Below are positions 15,274 to 22,930 of a stretch of 64,000 nucleotides of DNA, one piece after another. This stretch comes from VRUE01 sp963703895 (GTDB taxonomy: Bacteria > Actinomycetota > Thermoleophilia > Solirubrobacterales > 70-9). The notes below the pieces were generated by a model. It saw only the letters and a list, made by a program, of their open reading frames with translations. It had not been told where the DNA came from and ran no database searches. Numbering within the stretch: position 1 is the first letter of the stretch; the number at the start of each line of letters is the position of its first letter. Made by a program: the position numbers and the translations under genes. The stretch is from contig CAVPFX010000003.1 in NCBI GenBank assembly GCA_963703895.1, positions 124,001 through 188,000 of the forward strand. Reading direction: 5' to 3'.

Positions 15274-15364
15274 GAAGGTGCGAAAGGTGCAAAAGCTGCC
15301 TATCCTTTTCCCCCGCCTGTGCGCGCCCGATAGGGTGAGTAAGAACTGCACCTTCTGCACCTTT
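15274..15364. promoter_or_regulatory. Inverted pairs of GGTGC boxes upstream of the small-gene operon
   Basis: AAGGTGC and AAAGGTGCA occur in tandem at about 15275-15291. Their reverse complement forms, TGCACCTT and TGCACCTTT, occur in tandem at about 15347-15364. The two pairs face each other across 55 bases, within the 124-base gap between the primase and the zinc-finger gene. This is a plausible operator for a dimeric or tetrameric phage regulator, or a replication-related iteron set. No promoter hexamers were confidently placed. Confidence 0.35.
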
Positions 15365-15375
15365 GACACCCGCGC

Positions 15376-17262
15376 TCACAGGGTGTCCTCCAGCGCGATC
15401 CCATCCCACATTCGCACTCCTTGGATGGTGATCTCATTGAATCGCTGCGCCAGTTGGCGGTTGAACTTCTGCTTCCCCTTCGGCCGTCGATTGCTGTCGG
15501 CGCACCACTCCTTGTAGGCGGTGTAGAAGCGCGGCTTCGGGGTTCTGGCATCGACATCAACGCGGCAGGCGTCGTCGATAAAGCCAGCGACAGAGTCGGA
15601 GTCGGTACGGAATCGCTCCTTCGCCGCTTCGCCGGAGTCGCTGGTGCTGAATGCTCCGCGTTGCTGTAGATCCTCAAGGCGGATTAGCCCGTGGTTCAGC
15701 AGCCCCGACAACTCGCCGGGCGTGGTCAGCCGGTCAATCAGGCGCCGGTCGGCTTTCCCGGCCTGGAAGCGCCTGTCGAACGGGATGATCTGCCAGCGGC
15801 GGAAGAAGGCATCCGAGCTGTCCGGCGTCGGCGGCGGCTCATTGGCGCTAAAGAGCAGGCGGGCGTAGGGCGAGAAGGTGAACGGGTGGTCGTACTTCCG
15901 CTCGGCGGTGATGGCGTCGCCACCCGTGATCGACTTGAAAAGCGACGATGCCTGCAGCGCCCTCGCATCCAGATCAGCGAAGACGTTGGCGAGCTTCCCG
16001 ACGAGCTCGGCCGTGGCGAAGCGGTCCTCGTCGAGGCGATGAAGGGCGACTGAGGCGACGTTCTCCTTGCCGATCAGCGTGGTGAGCAGGTTGAGCAGGG
16101 TGCTCTTCCCGTTTGCGCCCTCCCCCAGGAGCATGAAGGCCGTCTGTAGGGATTGGTCGGGGATCGTCAGGTATCCGGCCAACTCCCACACCAGCTCGAC
16201 CAGATCCGGTGCCACCACTTCCCCCACGAACTTCTCGATCGCCGGGCAGTCCGCCCCTGGGTCGAATGCAACCGGAATCTGGATCGGCGACAGGAAATCG
16301 GGCGTGTGCTGCTCGAGGTTCCCGTCAAGGTCGACGATCCCGTTCGTGCAGTTGACCCGGTCACGAGGTGGCGCGGGCCAGAGCTTCGGCGAGGAGTCGC
16401 GCAGGAAGCCCAACGTCTCGTCAACCTTGTTCCGCTTCCAGTCGTCGCCCAGGTGCCCGATGAGGCGGCTGCGAAGGTCGGCCTCATTGCGGCGGTACGT
16501 GCCCTCCGCGTATACGTAGAGCTGGCCGGCGGCGTTCGTCGCGATCGGCGTTTCCGCCCGTAGGGCCTCAGCGACTCGTCGCGCTACGAATTTAGGCGGG
16601 GCGCTCGACGACTGCGCGGGCGTCGCCTCCGCTGGCGGCTCCGGCTCCGGCTCGACCGCCGCGATCTGCTCTGCGAGCCATTCGGCTGGCTCGCCTGTCG
16701 CACGTAGGAGGTCGGCCAGATCCTTGCCATCCGGTAGCTCCAGAATGTGAGCCTGCTTCCCAGCCCTACGGACGGCGGCGGCGAGCTTCACTGCGTTGTC
16801 TCTGCCCGCCGTGTCGCCGTCGAAGAAGATCCAAACGTCTAGCTTGAGGTCGACGATCTTGGAGTGGCAGGAGTTCACGCCGGGGAGCGCGATGGGCACA
16901 AGGCCCTCAAGCGGTGGAGGCAGATCAGGACAGCGGGCCAGGCTGGCGCCAGCCTCCGAATAGAGAGCCGATATTGCAGCGAGGTAGTCGGACTCGCCCT
17001 CGCAGACGATCAGCCCGGCGGCACCGGCGATCGGCACCGGCTGCCAGAGGTCGAGCTTCTGCCCCTTGGGCTGCTTCGTGATCTCCTCGTTGAGATTTCG
17101 GCGGCGCAGGTACTCGCTGCCGTCCGGTGCCGTGTACGGATAGCGGAGTTCGGCGCCGCTGGCGACGATGCCTAGAGCTGCAGCCACGCCGGGGGCGATG
17201 GCGTGCTCGCTGAAGTAGCGCAGCGCGGGCGCCGAGAACGTAGGGGCCGTCGCGCTAGGCAT
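15376..17262 (-). CDS. Phage primase-helicase (Toprim plus D5_N and SF3 helicase)
   Basis: About 628 residues. An N-terminal primase-like part leads to a Toprim domain with LIVCEGESDYLAAISALYSE (near 85-105) and VWIFFDGDTAGRDNAV (near 143-158). A D5_N-type region follows (DRVNCTNGIVDLDG), then a superfamily 3 helicase with Walker A GEGANGKSTLLNLLTTL (around 382-398), Walker B-like VFADLDAR and RLLFSANEPPPTPDSSDAFF as motif C and arginine finger region. It would prime and unwind DNA at the prophage origin. The ATG at 17260-17262 overlaps the end of the HTH gene. No zinc-binding CHC2 domain is evident. Confidence 0.9.
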   Translation of the reverse strand: MPSATAPTFSAPALRYFSEHAIAPGVAAALGIVASGAELRYPYTAPDGSEYLRRRNLNEEITKQPKGQKLDLWQPVPIAGAAGLIVCEGESDYLAAISALYSEAGASLARCPDLPPPLEGLVPIALPGVNSCHSKIVDLKLDVWIFFDGDTAGRDNAVKLAAAVRRAGKQAHILELPDGKDLADLLRATGEPAEWLAEQIAAVEPEPEPPAEATPAQSSSAPPKFVARRVAEALRAETPIATNAAGQLYVYAEGTYRRNEADLRSRLIGHLGDDWKRNKVDETLGFLRDSSPKLWPAPPRDRVNCTNGIVDLDGNLEQHTPDFLSPIQIPVAFDPGADCPAIEKFVGEVVAPDLVELVWELAGYLTIPDQSLQTAFMLLGEGANGKSTLLNLLTTLIGKENVASVALHRLDEDRFATAELVGKLANVFADLDARALQASSLFKSITGGDAITAERKYDHPFTFSPYARLLFSANEPPPTPDSSDAFFRRWQIIPFDRRFQAGKADRRLIDRLTTPGELSGLLNHGLIRLEDLQQRGAFSTSDSGEAAKERFRTDSDSVAGFIDDACRVDVDARTPKPRFYTAYKEWCADSNRRPKGKQKFNRQLAQRFNEITIQGVRMWDGIALEDTL

Positions 17263-17479
17263 CAACGCCGCCTTCCTGCTCGACCTTTTCGATCCCGTCG
17301 AGCTTGAACCTGACGTAGCGACCGAGCTTTACCACCACGCCATCGGGGAACAGCCCTTCACGGGCCATCCGCAATGGGGCCTTCTCCGGAGTCCTGCCGG
17401 GGAGCTGCCAGCGTGCGGCAACCTGCTCTGCGGTCAGGAGCGTGTCGGCGGTGACTGGCGAGCCAGTTGATGCGGTCAT
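17255..17479 (-). CDS. Small HTH DNA-binding protein (excisionase-like)
   Basis: A 74-residue protein with LLTAEQVAARWQLPGRTPEK and LGRYVRFKLDGIEKVEQEGG. This is the pattern of the helix-turn-helix 17 / excisionase fold: a helix reading L-T-A-E-Q-V-A, then a turn with basic residues, then the wing with G-R-x-x-R-F. Such proteins in phages act as excisionase or as helper DNA-binding factors. Here it is translationally linked to the primase (overlap 17255-17262) and to the upstream composite ORF (ATGA, 17476-17479), so a replication-related role is equally likely. Confidence 0.7.
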   Translation of the reverse strand: MTASTGSPVTADTLLTAEQVAARWQLPGRTPEKAPLRMAREGLFPDGVVVKLGRYVRFKLDGIEKVEQEGGVDA

Positions 17480-18903
17480 GCCGCACCTCTGGCTGGAGCT
17501 ACAAGGTCATAGGCGCCCCGAAGGGCTAGGGGCGGTGGGTCAGGATCACCACCGCCAGGGTCATCATCCCCTGGCGAGCCGCCACCGGCTGAGCGGCTGG
17601 TGATGCGGCGAGATCCACATACGCGGGTCGAGGAACCGCGGGAGGCTCGGCGGCGCCGACCGGTGCGACGTGAGACCCGAAGGGCTGAACGGACCACTCC
17701 GATCTGAGACCTCATGGCGAGACGGGAGACGTGGCGCTGATCCATGATGATTCGGACCTCTCCATTCGCCAGCCGCCGCGCCTCGAAGTGCTCAAAGCAA
17801 TCGTCCCCCTTCCGCTTAAGGGCCGAGCGTTCGCTATGGCGGGTGAGGCGCCCTGTGAAGTGCTGGCACCGTCGAACATCGCCATCGAGGAGAGCACGCA
17901 GGAACCCCAGCATCTCTCTGGTGCTTAGAACTTCTGCGATCAGAGGGCCTAGATTGTCGGCGAGATATGCGTAGCGCGGATCGAGGGCGTCGGCGCTGCG
18001 CTCCAGAATGTGCCCCGCGACCTCACACCACCAGTCGTAGTACTGACTCTGGGCCTCGTCCTTGTCGGCAGCGAACTGACGCGGATCATCAAACAGGGCC
18101 TCGCCCCTGGCCCGCGACCACAGGGGTTTGATCTGTGGAAACTGCTCGTCGCCCGCCGGCTCGAAAGGGCGCATGGACGGATACTCGAAGTCGGCTCCGC
18201 GAGATTCGTACTTCATATCGAGATCCCCCCCAAGCACAAGAGAAGGCCAGGCATAGCCACAGAGGAGCAACGCGCAAACGGTGAGGAGTCCGAGAACTCG
18301 TCGCCGGGGTCTTTCACCCGGCTCAGGTTCGCCACCAGGGTCATCGCCCCCTGAGCCGTCGCGGCTGCTAACTGATCGGCTAGCTGTACGGCGAGATCCG
18401 CGGGTTCGCGATGAAGATACCCGTGACGCCCTTGCCCGACTGCGAGTGCGTCGGGACTCGACAGAGAGAGAAGGGGACGCCATTGCCAGTCGCGCGTTGC
18501 CCTGGGGGCGTGGTGGCCGGAGGAGCAAGTTGGACGCACGCCGCACCATCCCCGGAGTCGGGCCAACTTCACGAAGGCCCTGCATGAACGAGGGGGAACG
18601 CTCCGCGCAGATCCTCACGATCGCCCTGTAGAAAACGGACTGCTCTCGCTCGACCGGCTCAGGTGAGAAGTAGCCCCCCGCTTCAAAGGTTCGCCGGTCA
18701 ACCTCAGCGACGTGAGCGAGGGCCGATCGCACGTCCGCAGAGTCGACGAGGTGCCCTGGGATTGCCCCCGCCGTGGCCTGCCCCTTGATCCGTTCGATCG
18801 CTTCATCCACCAACTGGTCGGACTGGTCACACGGGAAGCGAGAACCAAACCAGCGCTGGCGGAGCGTCGCGGGAGAGAGCCGAGACTCAGGGGCGCTGGG
18901 CAT
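17476..18903 (-). CDS. Composite unknown phage ORF with two Arg/Ser-rich, Asp/Pro-rich tails
   Basis: A 475-residue frame with no recognised family. Residues 1-125 are helical (LVDEAIERIKGQATAGAIPG). An Arg/Ser-rich tail ending SGGDDPGGEPEPGE follows (about 155-210), then a hydrophobic stretch (VLGLLTVCALLLCGYAW), a second globular part beginning MKYESRGADFEYPSM, and another Arg/Ser-rich tail ending SPGDDDPGGGDPDPPP. The two tails align with mainly third-position differences, which supports this frame. The pattern suggests two genes, each with such a tail, joined by loss of a stop. An alternative second gene could start at ATG 18214-18216. The stop overlaps the HTH gene as ATGA. Confidence 0.5.
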   Translation of the reverse strand: MPSAPESRLSPATLRQRWFGSRFPCDQSDQLVDEAIERIKGQATAGAIPGHLVDSADVRSALAHVAEVDRRTFEAGGYFSPEPVEREQSVFYRAIVRICAERSPSFMQGLREVGPTPGMVRRASNLLLRPPRPQGNARLAMASPSLSVESRRTRSRARASRVSSSRTRGSRRTASRSVSSRDGSGGDDPGGEPEPGERPRRRVLGLLTVCALLLCGYAWPSLVLGGDLDMKYESRGADFEYPSMRPFEPAGDEQFPQIKPLWSRARGEALFDDPRQFAADKDEAQSQYYDWWCEVAGHILERSADALDPRYAYLADNLGPLIAEVLSTREMLGFLRALLDGDVRRCQHFTGRLTRHSERSALKRKGDDCFEHFEARRLANGEVRIIMDQRHVSRLAMRSQIGVVRSALRVSRRTGRRRRASRGSSTRVCGSRRITSRSAGGGSPGDDDPGGGDPDPPPLALRGAYDLVAPARGAA

Positions 18904-19081
18904 ATGGGCTTGTCGGGGGCTGGGCGTTCATCGCTGGTCGGCACGATAGGGAACCGACCGGTCGACATCGGCGGCACTCGCCCCAGACGCGGAAACGGCC
19001 CCAGCAGGGGCCGCGCCGCAGCGAATAGAACGTCCAGGCAATTAAGCCCACCAGCATGGTCTCAGATGGGGCGGTCGTCAC
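18887..19081 (-). CDS. Doubtful 64-residue ORF at the prophage right end
   Basis: A frame from GTG (19081) to a stop overlapping the next start. The first part, SETMLVGLIAWTFYSLRRG, has a hydrophobic segment. The rest is Cys/Arg-rich and coincides with a strong hairpin (18996-19013), so its codons are constrained by structure. No Shine-Dalgarno is seen. It may not be translated. Listed because it fills the only stretch between the composite ORF and the attachment site. Confidence 0.2.
   Translation of the reverse strand: MTTAPSETMLVGLIAWTFYSLRRGPCWGRFRVWGECRRCRPVGSLSCRPAMNAQPPTSPYAQRP
18996..19013 (-). terminator. Perfect GC hairpin near the prophage right end
   Basis: CGGCCCC and GGGGCCG form a perfect seven-base-pair stem around a four-base loop. 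On the minus strand it is followed by TTT, so it could work as a short terminator for transcription entering from the tRNA side. This would insulate the first prophage operon from the chromosome. Confidence 0.45.
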
Positions 19082-19082
19082 A

Positions 19083-19139
19083 GCAAGCGGTGACGAGGTG
19101 TCACCGCTTGCGGAGGGTCTCGGTACATGGTCGGTACAT
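19083..19139. repeat. Inverted and direct repeats beside the prophage attachment site
   Basis: GCAAGCGGTGAC (19083-19094) and GTCACCGCTTGC (19100-19111) form a perfect twelve-base-pair palindrome with a five-base loop. Immediately to the right GGTACAT occurs twice in direct orientation (19122-19128 and 19133-19139), 11 bases apart, one helical turn. These lie within 50 bases of the tRNA remnant. They are likely integrase or excisionase arm-type sites, or a terminator for the integrase at the excised-circle junction. Confidence 0.45.
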
Positions 19140-19185
19140 AGACCCTCGTATTCCGCTTTGGAATGGGCGAAATCGCGCTCTCCTC

Positions 19186-19229
<44 letters not shown>

Positions 19230-19249
19230 GTTGGCTGGGGAGGGTAGCG

Positions 19250-19621
19250 CTAGGCGCTGAAGAGCTGCGCCAGGGAGCGGCCGACGTCGGGGGGCTCTTC
19301 CTCGCCTTTGGCGGCCGCGGCGGCGCCCTCGGAGATGGCTTTGGCGGCGTCGGCGATCTGATGGGTGCGGCCGCCGCGGATCGAGCCGGTCTTCTTCGCT
19401 TCGGCGAGGTCGGATTCCATCAGGCCGGCGAGCTCGGCGAGGCGGCGCAAGCCGATGACGCCGGCAGCACCGCGCAGGGCGTGGGCCTCGATTCGCATCG
19501 TCTCGAAGTCGGTGGTCTCGGTCGCAAGGCCCGCCGCGATCACGTCGCAACGGCGTTTCGCCTCCTCCGCGAAAGAGGCCAGCAGCTCAGCATCGGGGCT
19601 CGGGCTCGTCTTCTCACTCAT
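19250..19621 (-). CDS. Hpt (histidine phosphotransfer) domain protein
   Basis: A 123-residue stand-alone Hpt domain. The start MSEKTSPSPDAELLASFAEE at 19621 overlaps the stop of the upstream lipoprotein gene. FETMRIEAHALRGAAGVIGL contains the signature HALRGAAG; His47 would be the phosphorylated residue in a four-helix bundle. It would shuttle phosphate between a hybrid kinase and a response regulator. Neither partner is in the window, so it is an orphan. The C-terminal helix continues to SLAQLFSA. The gene reads toward the prophage boundary. Confidence 0.85.
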   Translation of the reverse strand: MSEKTSPSPDAELLASFAEEAKRRCDVIAAGLATETTDFETMRIEAHALRGAAGVIGLRRLAELAGLMESDLAEAKKTGSIRGGRTHQIADAAKAISEGAAAAAKGEEEPPDVGRSLAQLFSA

Positions 19622-20712
19622 TCTGCGGTCAGTCCCTTCACCACGCGGGTCAGTTCTTCGACGCCGAAGGCGCCCTCGATCTCGTCCTTGATCCTTCCAT
19701 CTCGGCCGATCGCGAACAACCACGGCTCGGTCGGCAGGTGAAAGGCCTTTACCTGGGGTCGCACGTCCTTGCTCGGATCGTTGTCGTTGTAGATCTCCAT
19801 ATGGATGAACGCGGCTTCGTCGCCGTAGATCTGCTTGACCTGCTCAGCCACGTCGACGACCGGTCCGCAGACGCGACTCTGGCAGAACTGGGGCGTGGCG
19901 AACAAGAGGACGATCGGTTCTTTTCCGAGTGCGTCGGCGTAATCGACCCTGTTCTGCGTGTCCGGCGGAATCCGGGTGGTGATCTTCGAGAGGTCGCCGC
20001 CGACGTCGTCGGGAGTCGGGGTGTGGATCGACGGGGCCTTTTGACCCTCGCGAGGGATCTTCGTGAAGGCACCAACTTCGGCGCTCGGCAGCAGCGTTGA
20101 CGTGAGTTCTCCGTCCTTCTCGATCAGGGCAGCGATGCGCCACTCGCCGTCCTTGGGAAAGTCGATGTCGGTTGTGTAGACGACCGAGGCGGCGTCGGGG
20201 TCGCTGGTCGTCGTCTGGGCGCGGAAGGCCGGCTGGGTCTGCAGCGATTCGATCGATGCGGGAAACGGGCCGACCGCGGGCTGATCGAGGGCCCGTTCCT
20301 GTTCCTTCTTGGCGCTGGTCCCCTTGGTCGCAGAGCTGAATTTGTCACCGCTCCTTGGCTCTTGGCCTGGCACCCGAGCGAAGTAGAGGGCCACGTCCGC
20401 ATCGCCGACCTGCGTGCGGTCGCGCTCGAAGACGCCGAACGGATAGCGGTTCTCCCCTGTGTAGAAGACGCGTGCGGCGGGCGAGACGACGAGGGTCGAG
20501 GGGCCGTCGGCTGCTTCCAGCACCTGACCAAGGGTCTTGCCCTTGGCGCTGGGGAAGTCGCTCTTCGGCGGCGCGGGGCGGCTTTCCGCCGAGGTCGAGC
20601 TGGAATCGGTCCCGTCGTCGGAGCCGCTGCCGCAGCCGGGCAGCGCAATCGCCGCCAGCGCGAGCAGGCAGGCAGACACGGCGAGGGCTCGGCGAGAGAG
20701 CATCGGCGGCAT
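19618..20712 (-). CDS. Secreted lipoprotein with thioredoxin-like domain
   Basis: About 364 residues. The start MPPMLSRRALAVSACLLALA gives a lipoprotein signal ending in a LPGC lipobox; GTG 20719-20721 is an alternative three codons upstream. A Ser/Thr linker follows. The C-terminal part (about 240-364) is thioredoxin-like: EPIVLLFATPQFCQSRVCGP carries a CxxxxC pair in the place of the usual CxxC, then AFIHMEIYNDNDPSKD and EPWLFAIGRDGRIKDEIEGA. The spacing of cysteines is as in Sco1-like or peroxiredoxin-like copies rather than TlpA. Probably an envelope redox or metal-handling protein. It overlaps the Hpt gene by four bases. Confidence 0.75.
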   Translation of the reverse strand: MPPMLSRRALAVSACLLALAAIALPGCGSGSDDGTDSSSTSAESRPAPPKSDFPSAKGKTLGQVLEAADGPSTLVVSPAARVFYTGENRYPFGVFERDRTQVGDADVALYFARVPGQEPRSGDKFSSATKGTSAKKEQERALDQPAVGPFPASIESLQTQPAFRAQTTTSDPDAASVVYTTDIDFPKDGEWRIAALIEKDGELTSTLLPSAEVGAFTKIPREGQKAPSIHTPTPDDVGGDLSKITTRIPPDTQNRVDYADALGKEPIVLLFATPQFCQSRVCGPVVDVAEQVKQIYGDEAAFIHMEIYNDNDPSKDVRPQVKAFHLPTEPWLFAIGRDGRIKDEIEGAFGVEELTRVVKGLTAE

Positions 20713-20810
20713 GTTATTCACGGCGATGCCGCCGCCGTAGCGCGATCCCACGCGCCGCACGCGGCGAGATAGGGTCCGCGACGAAAGCGGTCGAGCAAAA
20801 GGAGAGGGTC

Positions 20811-21542
20811 TTGGCGGAGAGAGCGGCGTTGATCACCGGAGCATCGAGCGGCATCGGGCTTGCGGTCGCCCGTGTGCTCGGCGAAGAGGGCTACGCGCTG
20901 ACGGTCTCGGCGCGGCGTCCCGACAAGCTCGAGAGTGCTGCCGAAAGCCTGCGCGCCGACGGTCTCGAGGTGCAGAGCGTCGCCGCCAACATGACCGACG
21001 AGGACGACGTGGTCGGCGTCTTCGCCAAGCATCGCGAGACTTACGGCCGGCTCGACATGCTGATGAACAACGCTGGCGTCGGCATCGGCGCGCCGATGGA
21101 GGAGATCCAGACCAAGCACCTCGACATGCAGCTCGGGGTCAACCTGCGGGCACTGATCATCGGCACCCGCGAGGGCCTGCCGATGCTGAAACAGGCCGGT
21201 GCCGAGCACGGCAAGGCACTGCTGGTCAATACCGCCTCGATCGCCGGCAAGGGTGGCCAGGCCTGGCTCTCGATCTACGCCGCGACCAAGGCCGCGGTGA
21301 TCAACTTCACCCAGTCGACCCACCGCGAGGTCGGCAATGCCGGCATCCAGTGCACGGCGCTGGCGCCCGGCTTCGTCGACACGCCAATGACCGAGTTCGC
21401 CAAGGGGCAGGTGCCGGGCGAGGAAATGATCCGCCCAGAGGACCTCGGCGAGGCGGTCCGCTTCCTGTTGCGCACATCGCGCAACTGCCACGTGCCGGAG
21501 ATTGTCTTCACCCGCCCCGGCGAGGGACTTGACACGCCCTGA
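20811..21542 (+). CDS. Short-chain dehydrogenase/reductase
   Basis: About 243 residues from TTG 20811-20813, with AGGAGAGG six bases upstream; the longer in-frame reading crosses the divergent promoter region and was rejected. ALITGASSGIGLAVARVLGE holds the TGxxxGIG cofactor motif, NNAGVGIGAP the NNAG motif, NTASIAGKGGQAWLSIYAAT the catalytic Ser and Tyr, with Lys following (YAATK). All catalytic residues are present. An NAD(P)H-dependent oxidoreductase; substrate cannot be deduced. It diverges from the lipoprotein gene. A hairpin GACGCCGC/GCGGCGTC follows the stop (about 21550-21570). Confidence 0.88.
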   Translation: MAERAALITGASSGIGLAVARVLGEEGYALTVSARRPDKLESAAESLRADGLEVQSVAANMTDEDDVVGVFAKHRETYGRLDMLMNNAGVGIGAPMEEIQTKHLDMQLGVNLRALIIGTREGLPMLKQAGAEHGKALLVNTASIAGKGGQAWLSIYAATKAAVINFTQSTHREVGNAGIQCTALAPGFVDTPMTEFAKGQVPGEEMIRPEDLGEAVRFLLRTSRNCHVPEIVFTRPGEGLDTP

Positions 21543-21641
21543 CGGCCCCAGACGCCGCCATGCGGCGTCCTCGGTCGCCCGCATAGCGCTGCTATTCGGG
21601 TTCCCTGCGTCCTTGCCTGGCAACGTCTGGACCTCGTCAGC

Positions 21642-22835
21642 ATGCGATTTCTAGTCGCGGCCTTCGGCGACCCCGGGCACGTCTATCCGGCGATCTCGCT
21701 GGGGCGGGCGCTGCGGGGGCGCGGTCACGAGGTCACGATCGAGACCTGGGAGGAGCGGCGGGCCGCGGTCGAGGGCGCCGGGCTCGGCTTCGCGGCCGCC
21801 GAGGAATACCGCATGTTCCCGCCGCCGGATCCGGACTCCGCCGAGGGGGAGCACGCCGCCGAGGCGGCGCGGGCGCTGCTGCCCCTGCTCGAGGAGATGC
21901 GGCCGCACGTCGTCATCAGCGACATCCTCACCCTAGCCCCATCGCTGGCGGCCGAGAAGGCGGGTGTGCCGCTGGCGACGCTAATCCCCCACATCTATCC
22001 CGTGGTCGAGCCCGGCCTGCCCTTCTTTGCCGTCGGCCTGCAGCCGCCGCGGACGCCGCTTGGGCGAGCGGTGTGGAAAACCGGCCAGCGAGCCCTCAAC
22101 ATCGGCCTCGAGCACGGCCGGCGGGATCTCAATCGCCAGCGCAGCCGCCTCGACTTGCCGCCGGTCGAGCGCTTCCACGGCGGCATCAGCACCGAGCTGG
22201 CGCTCGTCGGCACCTTCCCCCAGCTCGAGTACCCGCGGCAGTGGCCAGCCGGGGTTGAGATCACGGGCCCGATGACCTTCGAGGTTCCGCATCCCGATAT
22301 CGAGCTGCCGCCCGGCGAAGCGCCGCTCGTGCTCGTCGCCCCCAGCACCGCCCACGACTCCGAAAACCACCTGGTCCGCACCGCGCTGGCAGCGCTGGGG
22401 GACGAGCCGGTACGCGTGGTCGCCACCACCAACCGAGTCGTTCCGCAGAGCCCGATCGAGGTTCCCGCGAACGCCGTCCTGGTCGACTGGCTCAGCTACA
22501 GCCAGCTGATGCCACTCGCCTCGCTGGTCATCTCCCACGGCGGCCACGGCACCGTGGCGCGAGCTCTCAGCGCCGGCACGCCGGTCCTGATCTGCCCGAT
22601 CATCGGCGACATGAGCGAGACCGCGATGCGCGTCGCCTGGGCCAAGTGCGGCCTCTCCCTCCCCTGGCGGCTCTGTCAGCCGACCCCGCTGCGCTGGGCC
22701 ACCCGCCGCATGCTGGAGGACGACTCGTTCGCCAGTCGCGCGGAAGAGCTGGCCGGGTGGGCGAGTGAGCACGACGGCGCCGAGCGCGGCGCCGAGCTGA
22801 TCGAACAGCTGGCCCGGACCCATACGCCCGCCTAG
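21642..22835 (+). CDS. Glycosyltransferase family 1 (MGT/UGT-like, GT-B fold)
   Basis: A 397-residue enzyme. MRFLVAAFGDPGHVYPAISL is the N-terminal Rossmann start of macrolide/UDP-glycosyltransferases, with the conserved GH near residue 12. DWLSYSQLMPLASLVISHGG followed by HGTVARALSAGTPVLICPII is the C-terminal donor-binding PSPG-like region with the HGGxGT motif. MRVAWAKCGLSLPWRLCQPT follows. It likely glycosylates a small molecule or lipid. The gene ends one base before the tRNA-Asn gene on the other strand. Nothing nearby identifies the acceptor. Confidence 0.85.
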   Translation: MRFLVAAFGDPGHVYPAISLGRALRGRGHEVTIETWEERRAAVEGAGLGFAAAEEYRMFPPPDPDSAEGEHAAEAARALLPLLEEMRPHVVISDILTLAPSLAAEKAGVPLATLIPHIYPVVEPGLPFFAVGLQPPRTPLGRAVWKTGQRALNIGLEHGRRDLNRQRSRLDLPPVERFHGGISTELALVGTFPQLEYPRQWPAGVEITGPMTFEVPHPDIELPPGEAPLVLVAPSTAHDSENHLVRTALAALGDEPVRVVATTNRVVPQSPIEVPANAVLVDWLSYSQLMPLASLVISHGGHGTVARALSAGTPVLICPIIGDMSETAMRVAWAKCGLSLPWRLCQPTPLRWATRRMLEDDSFASRAEELAGWASEHDGAERGAELIEQLARTHTPA

Positions 22836-22908
22836 CTCCGGGGGTGGGACTCGAACCCACAACCCCGCGATTAACAGTCGCGTGCTCTACCGATTGAGCT
22901 ACCCCGGA
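22836..22908 (-). tRNA. tRNA-Asn (GTT)
   Basis: A complete 73-base tRNA. The acceptor TCCGGGG (from 22908) pairs with CCCCGGA, the D arm is GCTCAATCGGTAGAGC, the anticodon arm ACGCGACTGTTAATCGCG gives anticodon GTT, and the T arm has GTGGGTTCGAGTCCCAC. All stems pair. The 3' CCA is not encoded. It is convergent with the glycosyltransferase gene. Confidence 0.97.
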
Positions 22909-22930
22909 ATAACGGTGAGGAATGTACCGA

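Noticed and set aside
18213..18572. Alternative 119-residue frame inside the composite prophage ORF
   Set aside because: Its end makes an attractive overlap with the ATG at 18216, and its codons have good GC3. However, the repeated tail is conserved at protein level in the other frame, so it was not listed as a gene.
20355..20810. Long N-terminal extension of the SDR protein
   Set aside because: The extension is Arg-rich low-quality sequence that overlaps the opposite lipoprotein gene; a good ribosome binding site precedes the TTG at 20811.
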